DNA of 64,000 nt from an uncultured Kordiimonas sp. (GCA_947500295.1 CANMRM010000005.1:1-64000), one strand, 5' to 3'. Positions 54,071-63,329 are shown, counted from the stretch's first letter. Notes: generated from the sequence alone by a model not told the origin. Translations and numbers: made by a program.

Positions 54071-55972
54071 TTACGCGAGACCTTTTTCCATCGCAGCACT
54101 GAGTCTGCGGGCAAATGCGCTGGTGTCTTCCAGAGCATCACCTTCCAAAATCCTGGCCTGGTCAAGGATCAGCAGAACTGGGTCGGCAAGGGCATCAATT
54201 GCACCCTTATCCTTCGATTTTTCCGCCAGCTTGCGAATAAGTGGATGCGACGGGTTCACTTCAAGAACCTTGGCAGTCATCTGATCCAGCTGGTTGTGAG
54301 CCTTCAAAATGCGCTCAAGATGCATATCCATGCCGCTTTCGCTCGCGACCAGGCAGGCAGAAGTATCTGTCAAACGGTCTGTGACACGCACGTCAGATAC
54401 TTTCTCGCCCAACACCTCTTTCATCAGTGTGGTCAGCGTGGTCATCTCCCCTTCGCTGGCGGTCTCTTTTGGTTCGTCATCCGACTTTTCTGCCGCTATG
54501 TCCTTCAGGTCGCTGTCACCGCGGGTGATCGACTTGAACGGCTTGCCGTCATAGTCCGGCGCCATCTGGATCCAGAATTCATCGACCGGGTCCGACAGCA
54601 GCAGCACTTCAATACCGCGAGACCGGAAACCTTCCAGCTGCGGGCTTTTTGCAACGGCGTCTGCATCTGTGCCGGTGATGTAGTAAATCGCCGACTGTTT
54701 GTCCTTCATGCGCCCGACATAGTCTTCAAGCGTTGTCCAGTCGTCTGCATCCGTTGACCGGAAATGCGATATCTTGAGGAGCGCGTCACGGCGTTCATGA
54801 TCTTCATAAATGCCTTCCTTGATGACGGGACCAAACTCCGACCAGATCGACAGGAATTTTTCCCTGTCTTTTTTTGCCAGTTTCTCGAACTCGCTGATCA
54901 CCCGCTTTGTAATCGCTTTCGACATGCGCGCCATCGTCGGATTGTTCTGTAGCATCTCTCGGCTGATATTGAGCGGCAAGTCCTGGCTATCCACCACACC
55001 GCGCATAAACCGGAGCCAACCAGGCAGCAAATCAGCACTGTCATCCGAAATAAAGACCCGTTTTACGTAGAGCTTAACCCGGTTTTTGCGTGCCGGATCA
55101 AACAGATCCATGGGTTGCTGTGATGGCACAAAAAGCAAAACCGTATATTCCTGCATGCCCTCCGCTTTATAATGCAGCGTCATTGCAGGTTCGTCGAAAG
55201 CATGCCCGGCGCTACGGTAAAACTCCGTATATTGTTCATCAGAGATATCGCTTTTTGGGCGCGTCCAGATAGCAGAGCCCTCGTTGACAATCTTGGGTTC
55301 GGCGTCCGCTTCTTCCTTGCCCTTGATGGCAAGCGTGATTGGCACTGCAATATGGTCGCTGTATTTGCCGACAATGCTTTGGAGACGATGCTGTTCTGTG
55401 AACTCGCCAGCGTCATCCTTCAGGTGCAACGTAATTTCTGTACCACCAGACGTTTTTTCCGCTGGCGAGATTTCATATGATCCTTCGCCGTTGCTGGTCC
55501 AGCGCCAGGCGTCCGCTTCCCCAGCCTTGCGAGTGACCACATCAACACGGTCCGCAACCATGAAAACCGAATAGAAACCCACACCAAACTGCCCGATCAA
55601 CTGCATGTCGGTTTTGCTGTCACCTGTCAGCTGATCAACAAACTTAGCCGTACCCGAACGTGCAATTGTTCCCAGGTTTTCGATAAGGTCGTCCTTACTC
55701 ATACCGATGCCATTGTCCGAGATAACAAGCGTTTTGGCATCACCATCAGCAACAATCGACACACCAAATTCGCCGTTGTCCTTCAAAAGGTCCGCGTTCG
55801 TCAGCCCCTCATACCGAAGCTTGTCGCATGCATCCGACGCATTCGAAATCAGCTCACGCAGGAAAATTTCCCTGTCCGAATAAACCGAATGCACCATCAT
55901 ATGTAGCAGGCGGGAAACTTCTGCTTCAAACCCGCGTTTTTCGCCCGTATTCTCTTCAGTCTGTTCGCTCAT
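54071..55972 (-). CDS. htpG: Molecular chaperone HtpG (Hsp90)
   Basis: 633 residues, full length. N-terminal ATPase domain with FLRELISNASDACDKLRYEG (partly quoted), DNGIGMSKDDLIENLGTIA and GQFGVGFYSVFMVADRV; middle domain with LPLNISREMLQ; C-terminal dimerisation domain. ATG 55972 has GGAGAG upstream; an in-frame start at 56074 would add 34 residues, so it is rejected. Heat-shock-like promoter at 56062-56089. Confidence 0.97.
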   Translation of the reverse strand: MSEQTEENTGEKRGFEAEVSRLLHMMVHSVYSDREIFLRELISNASDACDKLRYEGLTNADLLKDNGEFGVSIVADGDAKTLVISDNGIGMSKDDLIENLGTIARSGTAKFVDQLTGDSKTDMQLIGQFGVGFYSVFMVADRVDVVTRKAGEADAWRWTSNGEGSYEISPAEKTSGGTEITLHLKDDAGEFTEQHRLQSIVGKYSDHIAVPITLAIKGKEEADAEPKIVNEGSAIWTRPKSDISDEQYTEFYRSAGHAFDEPAMTLHYKAEGMQEYTVLLFVPSQQPMDLFDPARKNRVKLYVKRVFISDDSADLLPGWLRFMRGVVDSQDLPLNISREMLQNNPTMARMSKAITKRVISEFEKLAKKDREKFLSIWSEFGPVIKEGIYEDHERRDALLKISHFRSTDADDWTTLEDYVGRMKDKQSAIYYITGTDADAVAKSPQLEGFRSRGIEVLLLSDPVDEFWIQMAPDYDGKPFKSITRGDSDLKDIAAEKSDDEPKETASEGEMTTLTTLMKEVLGEKVSDVRVTDRLTDTSACLVASESGMDMHLERILKAHNQLDQMTAKVLEVNPSHPLIRKLAEKSKDKGAIDALADPVLLILDQARILEGDALEDTSAFARRLSAAMEKGLA

Positions 55973-56061
55973 TTTTGAATTCTCTCCAAACTTTTCGCCG
56001 CACTCTTTCCGCGGCCGGTCCTTGTGGGTGCTGTGACCCGCTAGCCCTTGGGTTGATCCTG

Positions 56062-56089
56062 ATTTAGGTAGCAATGTCCGCGCTTCAAG
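56062..56089 (-). promoter_or_regulatory. Sigma-32-like heat-shock promoter of htpG
   Basis: On the minus strand CTTGAA (56089-56084) and CTAAAT (56067-56062) are 16 bases apart, close to the alphaproteobacterial heat-shock consensus. The -35 overlaps the stop codon of the DUF4340 gene upstream. Confidence 0.6.
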
Positions 56090-57128
56090 AGGCGTTTACA
56101 TCAGTCTCTTGCGATTCGACGAAGTCTGCACGTGTCTGCATTAGAATATTGGCGTCGAAATCGGAAATTTTGAACAGCCAACCGCGCAGCTTTGCATTGA
56201 GCTCCTGCGCCTCAGCGGCGCCGTCTTCCGGCGCATCCGGAAGCGTGCCAGTTGCGCCCTCGGATGCCTGATCCGAGTTATGATCTGCCGCCAGCTGGAT
56301 CCATTTGTCATTTCCACTTTCAAACAAAGTGAACGAGACTTGAAGCCCGTCATGGGTGATAAAGCCGCCAGATGCTGCCGGTTCCATTAACGGATTTGTC
56401 GTTTGTTGCACATCCAGAAGCGATAACCTCGCGAGCGTGCGAGCTGGCTCAGCCCGTTTGTATGTCGCTACCGGGGCTTCACCGTCTGCCATCCCGGAAA
56501 CGGTGAAATTTGTTTCCCCCAAAGGACGTGCAAGCGTAACACCGTTCAAGGTGACAGAACGAATGCGATCTTCAGCAACGTCAAAAAGTGAATCATCAAG
56601 CCACGCAGAGGTGTCAAGTGAGGCTTCTTCGATCTCGCTGACAAGCCACGCCCGGGTATCCGTTGGCTGAAATATATATGTCAGGGACCGACCACCGCCA
56701 CCTTCCTTGCGTTTGCCAATCTGCACCTCAAGCAACGGGCCGCCAGTGTCGTCTTCCAGCGTCACCAGTGTCGCCAAGGCTCCAAGCTCAAGAAGGGGAA
56801 ACCTATCCTGGTTGGCGGTTTTGGGCTCCCGCCGCTCAGAAAGGGCAAACCCCCTAAGAAACTCCCGAACCTGAGCATCGTCGGCCGGGTAGTCAGACTT
56901 GCTGGCAACCCGCCAGTCCTCTCCCTCACGATAAAGGGTAACGGATTGGTCTGACTTGCTGAGGGTGATTGTTGTCGTCTCGTTGATCCGTTCAGCAAGG
57001 CCGGAAAAAGTATGTTCGCCGCGAGCGCCCTGATCGCGACTGGGGTCTTCCCCAAACAAAATCCAGATTGCCGCCAGGATGGCTGCAAGCGTCAAATACC
57101 CGAGAATATTTGTCATGCGTTCCGACAT
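56085..57128 (-). CDS. DUF4340 domain protein of a Gld-like ABC cluster
   Basis: 347 residues. One N-terminal membrane segment (ILGYLTLAAILAAIWILFG, residues 8-26) and a periplasmic DUF4340 region (SDQSVTLYREGEDWRVASKS, then DDAQVREFL). This family regularly follows GldG-type proteins, as here (15 bases downstream of that gene). Substrate and role unknown. GAGG lies upstream of the ATG. Confidence 0.88.
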   Translation of the reverse strand: MSERMTNILGYLTLAAILAAIWILFGEDPSRDQGARGEHTFSGLAERINETTTITLSKSDQSVTLYREGEDWRVASKSDYPADDAQVREFLRGFALSERREPKTANQDRFPLLELGALATLVTLEDDTGGPLLEVQIGKRKEGGGGRSLTYIFQPTDTRAWLVSEIEEASLDTSAWLDDSLFDVAEDRIRSVTLNGVTLARPLGETNFTVSGMADGEAPVATYKRAEPARTLARLSLLDVQQTTNPLMEPAASGGFITHDGLQVSFTLFESGNDKWIQLAADHNSDQASEGATGTLPDAPEDGAAEAQELNAKLRGWLFKISDFDANILMQTRADFVESQETDVNAS

Positions 57129-57143
57129 GGTAACCTCAAAACT

Positions 57144-59024
57144 TTATAGGAACCGGTGCTTGCGTTTGCTGCGGCGCAGCATCAGGCGCACCAAAACATA
57201 GAAAACGATCAGAAGTGGCATCAGGGCAATATTGATGAAGGCAAGCCAGTCACCGAGCGTGTCGATATCCTGACGCAAATTGCGTTTGACTTCCCGGAGC
57301 GCTTTGCGGGTTTCCAGCAACTGGGCCCTGAATTGTTCGATCTCTGCTTCCTGCTCAACAGAGAGAACCGTTGACCCGTCAGGGTTCTGGCTTTCAAGCG
57401 ACGCAATGCGTGCTTCGGTTTCGCTCAGCCTGTTTTGCAGCTCTTCTTCTTCAACAAGATACTTGGCTTCAGCTTCCCGTCGCAGCGTATCGACCTTGTC
57501 AAAGGGCCGCTTTGAAATACCGCGACCACGCAAGCTCAGCAGTGCTTCAGAACCGGATATATGATCCGCCAGGTTGAGGACAAAACTACCGTTTCCGGCA
57601 AGTGGCACTGCAATACGCTGACCGAGCATGTCCTGCAGTTGCACCCAAAAACGATCATCAAAAAGGTCTGTGTCGGCTGTCAGTACAATATTTATGTCGC
57701 CACTTGCTACCGAACCTGATGTGGCCTCCGCAGCGTCAGCGATCACTGCCTGCGCAACACGGTCAGGAAACGCTGTTTCGGCAGCCCCTTGAATGCGGGT
57801 GGAAAGCACATAGCTTTCACCTGTCGGAACCATATCCCGAAGCAAGCTGTCCGGATCTGGAATACCAACCGCCCGATCAGCAGGAAACAACATTGACGCC
57901 GCGCTTGTCGTTACAAGTGGCTCCAGGCTCGTCGTCGCTTCTGCAACTGGCCGGATCACACCCGCACTTGCTAGATTGAGGCTTCCGATGGCGCCAGTAA
58001 CCACATCTACCGAGGATAAAAAGCCATCATTGATTGCCAGCCAGAAGACATAGTCCTTGACCGCGTCCGGGCCAAAGCCACCCATTTGGACACGTTGGGC
58101 AAGCGATGCGTCACCGACAACCTGCCCCTCGGGCATTTCAACCCCCCAGGCACCCAAGAGGGGACCAAGGGAACTCGATGAAGCAACCGTCGCACGCGGG
58201 TTCATCGCCTCGGAATGTGGGTCCAGGAAGAAGAGTGCTCTTCCTCCTTTCAGAACATACTGATCGATAGCAAACAGCTGGTCATCGTTGAGCTCGGGAG
58301 GGTGTACCACCATCAAAACATCAGTTTCGGCAGAAATTTCCGTGAAGTCAGGTGCCAGGTCCTGCACATCAAAAAAGTCGAACAGCTGCTCATAGAGCAC
58401 GTAAGGCTGTGCCTGACCCGCCATCATGGCCTGAGGCCCACCGGGCCCGAATTGCATGGGCAATGTGGTCAGGAGCGAAAGTGTTCGCCGGTTTGATGTA
58501 TCCAGTGTCGCGAGCAACTTTACTAAGTCATATTCTAGAAACTTTTCCCGTTCCTCAGCGAAGAATGGGATGATGGCTTCGCCGTCGACGGAGTCCGCTG
58601 CAGACAGGCCCATATACAGCGTTGATCCGTCATTGAGTGGGATACCCCGCAGCCCAAGCGCAACCGCGTCATCTTCCTCTTCAGAAAAAGCCTCGGGGTC
58701 GATGATTGAAAGCTGAATGTTTGAGGGATTAACAGACTGAAACGCCCTCAACAAATCTTCTACCCGCTTGCCGTAGGCCAGCAGTTGCGGAAAGGGCGTG
58801 GCCAGCGTTTTCGAGAAGTAGAAATTGAGCACAATCGGCTCTTCGTAAGTAGAGAGAAGCTCTTTGGTTCCGTCCGAAAGGCTGTATAGACCTTCCGCTG
58901 TCAGGTCGATCCGTGCCCCGCGAAAAAACCGGTCCCCAATGACTGTCACCGATAAAAAAACAAGCACTGCCAGCAATAGCTGGGTTGTTGAGCGCCGGGC
59001 AAAAAATTCAGCTATTTTTTTCAT
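57144..59024 (-). CDS. GldG-like auxiliary protein of an ABC exporter
   Basis: 626 residues. An N-terminal membrane segment (LLLAVLVFLSVTVIG, about 14-28), a large extracytoplasmic ABC-type uncharacterised transport domain (DLTAEGLYSLSDGTKELL, DVLMVVHPPELNDDQLFAIDQY partly quoted, GGRALFFLDPH), a coiled coil (about 530-595, Glu/Arg-rich) and a C-terminal membrane helix (INIALMPLLIVFYVLVRLML, about 599-618). In Bacteroidota GldG is needed for gliding with GldA/GldF; here the organism is an alphaproteobacterium and the role is likely envelope transport. It overlaps the permease gene by one base. Confidence 0.9.
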   Translation of the reverse strand: MKKIAEFFARRSTTQLLLAVLVFLSVTVIGDRFFRGARIDLTAEGLYSLSDGTKELLSTYEEPIVLNFYFSKTLATPFPQLLAYGKRVEDLLRAFQSVNPSNIQLSIIDPEAFSEEEDDAVALGLRGIPLNDGSTLYMGLSAADSVDGEAIIPFFAEEREKFLEYDLVKLLATLDTSNRRTLSLLTTLPMQFGPGGPQAMMAGQAQPYVLYEQLFDFFDVQDLAPDFTEISAETDVLMVVHPPELNDDQLFAIDQYVLKGGRALFFLDPHSEAMNPRATVASSSSLGPLLGAWGVEMPEGQVVGDASLAQRVQMGGFGPDAVKDYVFWLAINDGFLSSVDVVTGAIGSLNLASAGVIRPVAEATTSLEPLVTTSAASMLFPADRAVGIPDPDSLLRDMVPTGESYVLSTRIQGAAETAFPDRVAQAVIADAAEATSGSVASGDINIVLTADTDLFDDRFWVQLQDMLGQRIAVPLAGNGSFVLNLADHISGSEALLSLRGRGISKRPFDKVDTLRREAEAKYLVEEEELQNRLSETEARIASLESQNPDGSTVLSVEQEAEIEQFRAQLLETRKALREVKRNLRQDIDTLGDWLAFINIALMPLLIVFYVLVRLMLRRSKRKHRFL

Positions 59025-59761
59025 TATCCAGCCTCCCGCTTGCTTTCAATCACAATCCGGTTGACCCACAACCAGAACACAATGACGGCGAGGAAGTAGA
59101 CAATGTCTCCCAAGGTTACGACACCCTTCTGAAGCGCATCAAAATGACTGAGGAAGGAGAGGTTCGCAACCGCAAGAACAAGTGCTTCGGGTGCCCAACC
59201 ACTCACAACGTCCAGAACCATAGGCAATCCTGCGACAAGAAACAGGAAGCAAACCGTCACTGCCAGAATAAAGGCGACGACCTGGTTTTTTGTGATAGCT
59301 GACATGGCGGCACCGATCGAAAGATACGCAGCAGCCATCAGAAGCGATCCGAGATACCCCGTGATGATCACGCCGTTATCGGGCGCACCGAGCCAGTTTA
59401 CGGTGATCCAGATGGGAAATGTGAGCGCAAGCGCAAGCGCCGCAAAAGCAAGCGCGGCAAGGTATTTACCGGCAACGACCGCGCGTGTCGGAATAGGCAG
59501 AGTGAGCAGCAGCTCAAACGTGCCGGCACGGCGCTCTTCGGCCCAAAGGCGCATGGCGATGGACGGCATTAAAAAGAGATAGAGCCAGGGCTGATACGTA
59601 AAGAATGACACGAGGTCCGCCTGTTCCCGCTCATAAAACGAACCCAGGTAGAAAGTGAACAGGCCCTGCATGATCAGGAAGATCACCAGGAAAACATACG
59701 CAACCGGGCTCGCAAAATAGCTGGCAAATTCGCGCCGGAAGATTGTCGAAATGGCGTCCAT
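59024..59761 (-). CDS. ABC transporter permease, GldF-like
   Basis: 245 residues with six hydrophobic segments (for example VAYVFLVIFLIMQGLFTFYL, LAALAFAALALALTFPIW). Contains the ABC2-type permease hallmark around ERRAGTFELLLTLP. Start ATG 59761 overlaps the stop of the ATPase gene (TAATG), and its own stop overlaps the GldG-like start, so the three are coupled. Confidence 0.92.
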   Translation of the reverse strand: MDAISTIFRREFASYFASPVAYVFLVIFLIMQGLFTFYLGSFYEREQADLVSFFTYQPWLYLFLMPSIAMRLWAEERRAGTFELLLTLPIPTRAVVAGKYLAALAFAALALALTFPIWITVNWLGAPDNGVIITGYLGSLLMAAAYLSIGAAMSAITKNQVVAFILAVTVCFLFLVAGLPMVLDVVSGWAPEALVLAVANLSFLSHFDALQKGVVTLGDIVYFLAVIVFWLWVNRIVIESKREAG

Positions 59762-60708
59762 TAAACGTCCCTCTCGGTCAGTTGACGGAACACATCATCA
59801 AGGCGGCCCGGATCAACAGTAAACTGGCTGACCTGCCAGTTGCTCACGGCCGCAATGTCGCCGATTGTGTCCGCTATGTCGCCGCCGCCACGCGCAACGA
59901 CTGTAAGGCGCATCATATCGCCTTCCCGGGCGGCTTCCACATTGGAGACAAGCTTGATACCTTTGAGCGCCGAGGCAGCCGCTTCAGCCCGGTCAAGGGG
60001 CAATAGCATTGTAACGGCATTCTTGTACCGGGACCGTGCGCGCAGCTCACTGGGCGTACCATCCGCAACGATCGCACCTTTATTGATGATTACCGCCCGA
60101 TGACAAAGGGCATCCACCTCTTCAAGAATATGCGTTGAGACAATGATAGCGCGATCAACTGACATAGCTTCGATCAGTCGGCGCACTTCATGTTTCTGGT
60201 TCGGGTCCAGCCCGTCCGTCGGCTCATCAAGGATTAGAACGTCGGGCGCATGCAATATCGCAGCAGCCAGGCCAACGCGCCGCTTGAAACCCTTTGAGAG
60301 TGTTTCGATGCGCTGGGTCATCACGCCGTCGAGATTGACTGCGCTTGCAGCACTTTCAACGACATCGGCGGCTTCAGCTCCTTTGAGCCCGTGCGTCGCA
60401 GCGATAAACTGCAGAAAACTGCGGGGTGACATCTCACCGTAGAGAGGCGCTCCTTCCGGCAAATACCCAACTCGCGCCTTTGCGCGCTCGTTGTCGGAGG
60501 TCACCTGTTCGCCACAGATGAAGGCACTTCCTTCCGTGGGCGCAAGAAAACCGGTCAACATCTTCATTGTTGTGGTTTTGCCGGCCCCGTTAGGGCCAAG
60601 AAAACCCAACACTTCGCCTTTTTTGACCGACAACGAGATATCATCGACGGCCTTTAGGTCTCCAAAGTGTTTACTGAGGTTGCGGGCTTCCAGCAGAACA
60701 TCAGCCAC
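59761..60708 (-). CDS. ABC transporter ATP-binding protein, GldA-like
   Basis: 315 residues. Walker A GPNGAGKTTTMKML, signature LSKGFKRRVGLA, Walker B VLILDEPTDGLDP, switch His in IIVSTHILEEV. Pairs with the GldF-like permease; a C-terminal extension (about 225-315) resembles regulatory tails in this subfamily. Start is GTG 60708 with AGAGGA upstream. First gene of the four-gene cluster. Confidence 0.94.
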   Translation of the reverse strand: MADVLLEARNLSKHFGDLKAVDDISLSVKKGEVLGFLGPNGAGKTTTMKMLTGFLAPTEGSAFICGEQVTSDNERAKARVGYLPEGAPLYGEMSPRSFLQFIAATHGLKGAEAADVVESAASAVNLDGVMTQRIETLSKGFKRRVGLAAAILHAPDVLILDEPTDGLDPNQKHEVRRLIEAMSVDRAIIVSTHILEEVDALCHRAVIINKGAIVADGTPSELRARSRYKNAVTMLLPLDRAEAAASALKGIKLVSNVEAAREGDMMRLTVVARGGGDIADTIGDIAAVSNWQVSQFTVDPGRLDDVFRQLTERDV

Positions 60709-60812
60709 AATGCGGTCCTCTTTGATAATATTTGCGCCTAGTGAAACTTAGCTGTCTGATATATCTGATTCGCCGCAGCTTGCAAGGGTCGAGCGACGGA
60801 ATTGCCCGAATT

Positions 60813-61502
60813 TTAGACCGCCCGCTTTGCTTTCCGGGCGAGGCCATCAAAAAGGTCAAACATATCTTCCCGCCAGTTTCGGACCGGTTCGCTGAACTCG
60901 ACGGGGTCGAAGTCTGTCACTATATGAGGCCACATCAGGGAACCCATAAGGCAATAGTCGGCAAACGCGGGCGCTTCGCCACTGAGGAATTTATTATTGT
61001 CGAGCAGAGCCTCCACCGGCCCCAGGTTTGCCTTGAATGCCTGACAAGCCTGATCGCGAGAGCTTTGGGCTTCCTCAATGGTGCGACCACCAAGGCGCGG
61101 TTCCCGGCTTTGCCGAAACGCCACTTTATTCTCCTCATCAAGCGCGTCAAAAATGTCACCAACAATCATCGGGAACATGGGGGCCACAATGTTGCGATCA
61201 AACCAGTTGTTGATAAGAATTGCCTGTTCGGCGGCAAGTGCTGTTTCAAAGAGAGGCTGCTGCGGGAACTTTTCGTCCAGATAACGCGCGATCGTGAGAC
61301 TCTCGCTAATCCAGGCATCCCCATCTCTGATAACCGGGACGGTTTTCAGTCCGGATGGCTCGAGTGCGGATTTGTCGGTAAAGGTCACGGTCTGGCTTTC
61401 GTAGGATACATCCTTATGCGCCAGCATCAGCTTGATCCGCCAGACAAACGGGCTAAACCGCACGTCTTTGTCTGCTCCACACAATTCGTAAAAAGTCAGC
61501 AT
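60813..61502 (-). CDS. Glutathione S-transferase family protein, LigE-like
   Basis: 229 residues. The N-terminus (FSPFVWRIKLMLAHKDVSYE) and the ESLTIARYLDEKFP segment match the beta-etherase LigE subgroup, which cleaves aryl ether bonds in lignin fragments. An N-terminal thioredoxin-like domain with a cis-Pro (KTVPVI) and an all-helical C-terminal domain are visible. The subgroup call is by eye; the substrate may be another aromatic or stress-related compound. Confidence 0.85.
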   Translation of the reverse strand: MLTFYELCGADKDVRFSPFVWRIKLMLAHKDVSYESQTVTFTDKSALEPSGLKTVPVIRDGDAWISESLTIARYLDEKFPQQPLFETALAAEQAILINNWFDRNIVAPMFPMIVGDIFDALDEENKVAFRQSREPRLGGRTIEEAQSSRDQACQAFKANLGPVEALLDNNKFLSGEAPAFADYCLMGSLMWPHIVTDFDPVEFSEPVRNWREDMFDLFDGLARKAKRAV

Positions 61503-61623
61503 CTGTTTCCCTCCACCCTCTCAGGCTACAACCAACTGCATCCTGGGTCGGACTTTAGCGAGTTGGTTGGCTAAATACCATGTTTGGCAGAACATATTTT
61601 GGCAGGTGTCAGACGAAAGAGAA

Positions 61624-61694
61624 ACTGGCCCGACCGGGGGACAAAGAGAACCTAGGGGTCAGGGGGACCAAGGAACGCAACCGATCGGGCCAGT
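61624..61694. repeat. Inverted repeat with 43-base loop, structured-RNA-like
   Basis: ACTGGCCCGACCGG (61624-61637) and CCGATCGGGCCAGT (61681-61694) are inverted copies with one mismatch. The loop has further pairing potential (GGTC/GACC around 61658-61669). Located between the terminator of the DUF2807 genes and the glutathione transferase start at 61502, so it may be in that gene's leader or a separate RNA. Confidence 0.5.
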
Positions 61695-61704
61695 AGAGGC
61701 CAAC

Positions 61705-61736
61705 AAAAAAAAGATGAGCCCCGATTGGGGCTCATC
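61705..61736 (-). terminator. Strong rho-independent terminator
   Basis: GATGAGCCCC and GGGGCTCATC form a perfect 10-bp stem with a 4-base loop; on the minus strand eight T residues follow (A run 61705-61712). It ends the DUF2807 pair transcript. Confidence 0.95.
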
Positions 61737-61785
61737 AATGACTGAAATGTGGCGAAAAAACGCCGCCAGATTTGTTGTGCAGCTA

Positions 61786-62499
61786 TCAGCGCAAAATAAC
61801 GTCGCCTGAGCCCATGGCCCTGGTTTTCACCTTGTCAGGCTTGCCAAAAACGACCACATCGCCGGAGCCCATGATGCCGACATCAACGCTGGCATTCAGC
61901 GTTGCTGCAACGTCGCCGGATCCCATGATCCCGATGTCTCCATTTTCACAGGCCATATCCCGCGCGCTGACATCGCCAGAACCTTTCACTTCAACATCCA
62001 GGTTTGTACACGAACCCGAGGCTTCAACATCACCAGACCCTTTTATGTCGATCGACAGGCGGTCCGCCTTGGCGTTGATAAGCTCGATGTCACCTGAGCC
62101 GTTCACGTTGGCTTTGAAGTCTGCCGTTTCTACACCACGGACCTCAAAATCACCCGAGCCATCAACACGCACTGCTTCCAGCGTTGGCACTGTGATGTCC
62201 ACCCGCAACACGTCGATGTTGCGGTAGCCACGCCAGTTGTCGCGATCTTCGAGCTGGATGTGCAGGGTTGTTCCGCGCACTTCTGTTTCAACATGCTCGA
62301 TGATGTCGCTGTCTGCCGTAACCTTTACGGATTGTTCCGAGCCGACCGATACATTGACTTCAAAGGAACCCTTGTTGCGAATGCGTGTGAAGCTGTCGAC
62401 GCTGCGCATTTCCTCGGATGTGTCGTCAGCCTGCACACTGAATGTTGTTGCACCGGCCAGAATTGCCGCACATGAAACGGCTGCTACCAGAGTTTTCAT
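61786..62499 (-). CDS. Secreted DUF2807 (GIN) domain protein with GSGD repeats
   Basis: 237 residues. Signal peptide (LVAAVSCAAILAGATTFSVQA, cleavage near ADD). The mature part is a putative auto-transporter adhesin head GIN domain: repeats of about 18-25 residues ending in GSGD (DGSGDF, NGSGDI, KGSGDV, KGSGDV, MGSGDV, MGSGDV, MGSGDV), which build a right-handed beta-helix. ATG 62499 follows AGGGG; earlier in-frame starts (62514, 62658) lie in the upstream gene's 3' end. Tandem partner of the next gene, same length. Confidence 0.9.
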   Translation of the reverse strand: MKTLVAAVSCAAILAGATTFSVQADDTSEEMRSVDSFTRIRNKGSFEVNVSVGSEQSVKVTADSDIIEHVETEVRGTTLHIQLEDRDNWRGYRNIDVLRVDITVPTLEAVRVDGSGDFEVRGVETADFKANVNGSGDIELINAKADRLSIDIKGSGDVEASGSCTNLDVEVKGSGDVSARDMACENGDIGIMGSGDVAATLNASVDVGIMGSGDVVVFGKPDKVKTRAMGSGDVILR

Positions 62500-62536
62500 C
62501 TGTTTTCCCCTCATGAATTGTATGAGCCCGTCGGGC

Positions 62537-63250
62537 CTATTTGATTGAAATACTGGAAAGGCCACCCGCATGCTTGCGCACGTCCTTAGGGTCGCCATAC
62601 ACCGAAATGGATGCCACACCGGATACACGCGCATCGATGCTGTCGCTGGCAAAGACACTGGCTGAGCCTGCCCCTTTCACGTCAACCTCGACATTGGCGC
62701 ATTTCAAATCATCCGCATCGATGTCGCCCGCGCCCTTCACGTCGAGCGTAAGCGTTCCACACGTGCCTTCAATTTCGACGTCTGCCGCGCCGCGCACGTC
62801 AATTTCCAGTTCGTCGCTGTCAACGGCATAGATTTCACCGTCAACCGCGCCCAGAACTTCAAGTTCTGCCAGCATCGGCATAGTGATGGTGACGTCAACG
62901 TCGGCGTCATCCCACCAACTGTTGCGACGACCGTCTTCCATATCGATAACAAGTGTATCGCCGTCCAGTTCAGTGATCACGTCTTCCATTCGGTCTTCGC
63001 GTGTCCGAATACTGATCGAATGGTCCTTGCCGGCAGTAAGCTCAAGTTCGATAGCGCCTCTAACCTGAATTCGGGTAAATCCGGAAATATCCCGGGCCTC
63101 CGTTACGCGGTCACGGCCATCCCTGTCGTGCGCCATGCTCGCATTGCTGGCGACGGAATAAAGAACCGTGGCTCCCACGCCCGCAGCCATCAGGCCAGCA
63201 AGCGCTTTTCGCCCCACGGAGGGACGCCTAAAAGATGATGAATGTCTCAC
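62537..63250 (-). CDS. Secreted DUF2807 (GIN) domain protein, paralogue
   Basis: 237 residues with an N-terminal membrane/signal segment (ALAGLMAAGVGATVLYSVAS, about 16-35). The beta-helix part repeats RGA/KGAGD motifs (RGAADV, KGAGDI, KGAGSA) in place of GSGD. Start is GTG 63250 with GAGAGG upstream. Same length as the downstream gene and 37 bases from it, so a tandem duplication is likely. Envelope or surface role inferred. Confidence 0.88.
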   Translation of the reverse strand: MRHSSSFRRPSVGRKALAGLMAAGVGATVLYSVASNASMAHDRDGRDRVTEARDISGFTRIQVRGAIELELTAGKDHSISIRTREDRMEDVITELDGDTLVIDMEDGRRNSWWDDADVDVTITMPMLAELEVLGAVDGEIYAVDSDELEIDVRGAADVEIEGTCGTLTLDVKGAGDIDADDLKCANVEVDVKGAGSASVFASDSIDARVSGVASISVYGDPKDVRKHAGGLSSISIK

Positions 63251-63329
63251 GAGTTTAATCCTCTCTGTTGCTGTCGTATTTTTTTATCGTTATTTGACGG
63301 GTCGTCGTTTTGTTTATGAACCCGATATA

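Noticed and set aside
61786-62499. GSGD-coding segments as a DNA-level repeat
   Set aside because: The repetition is at protein level with variable codons and spacing, so it is a fold signature and not a DNA repeat array.
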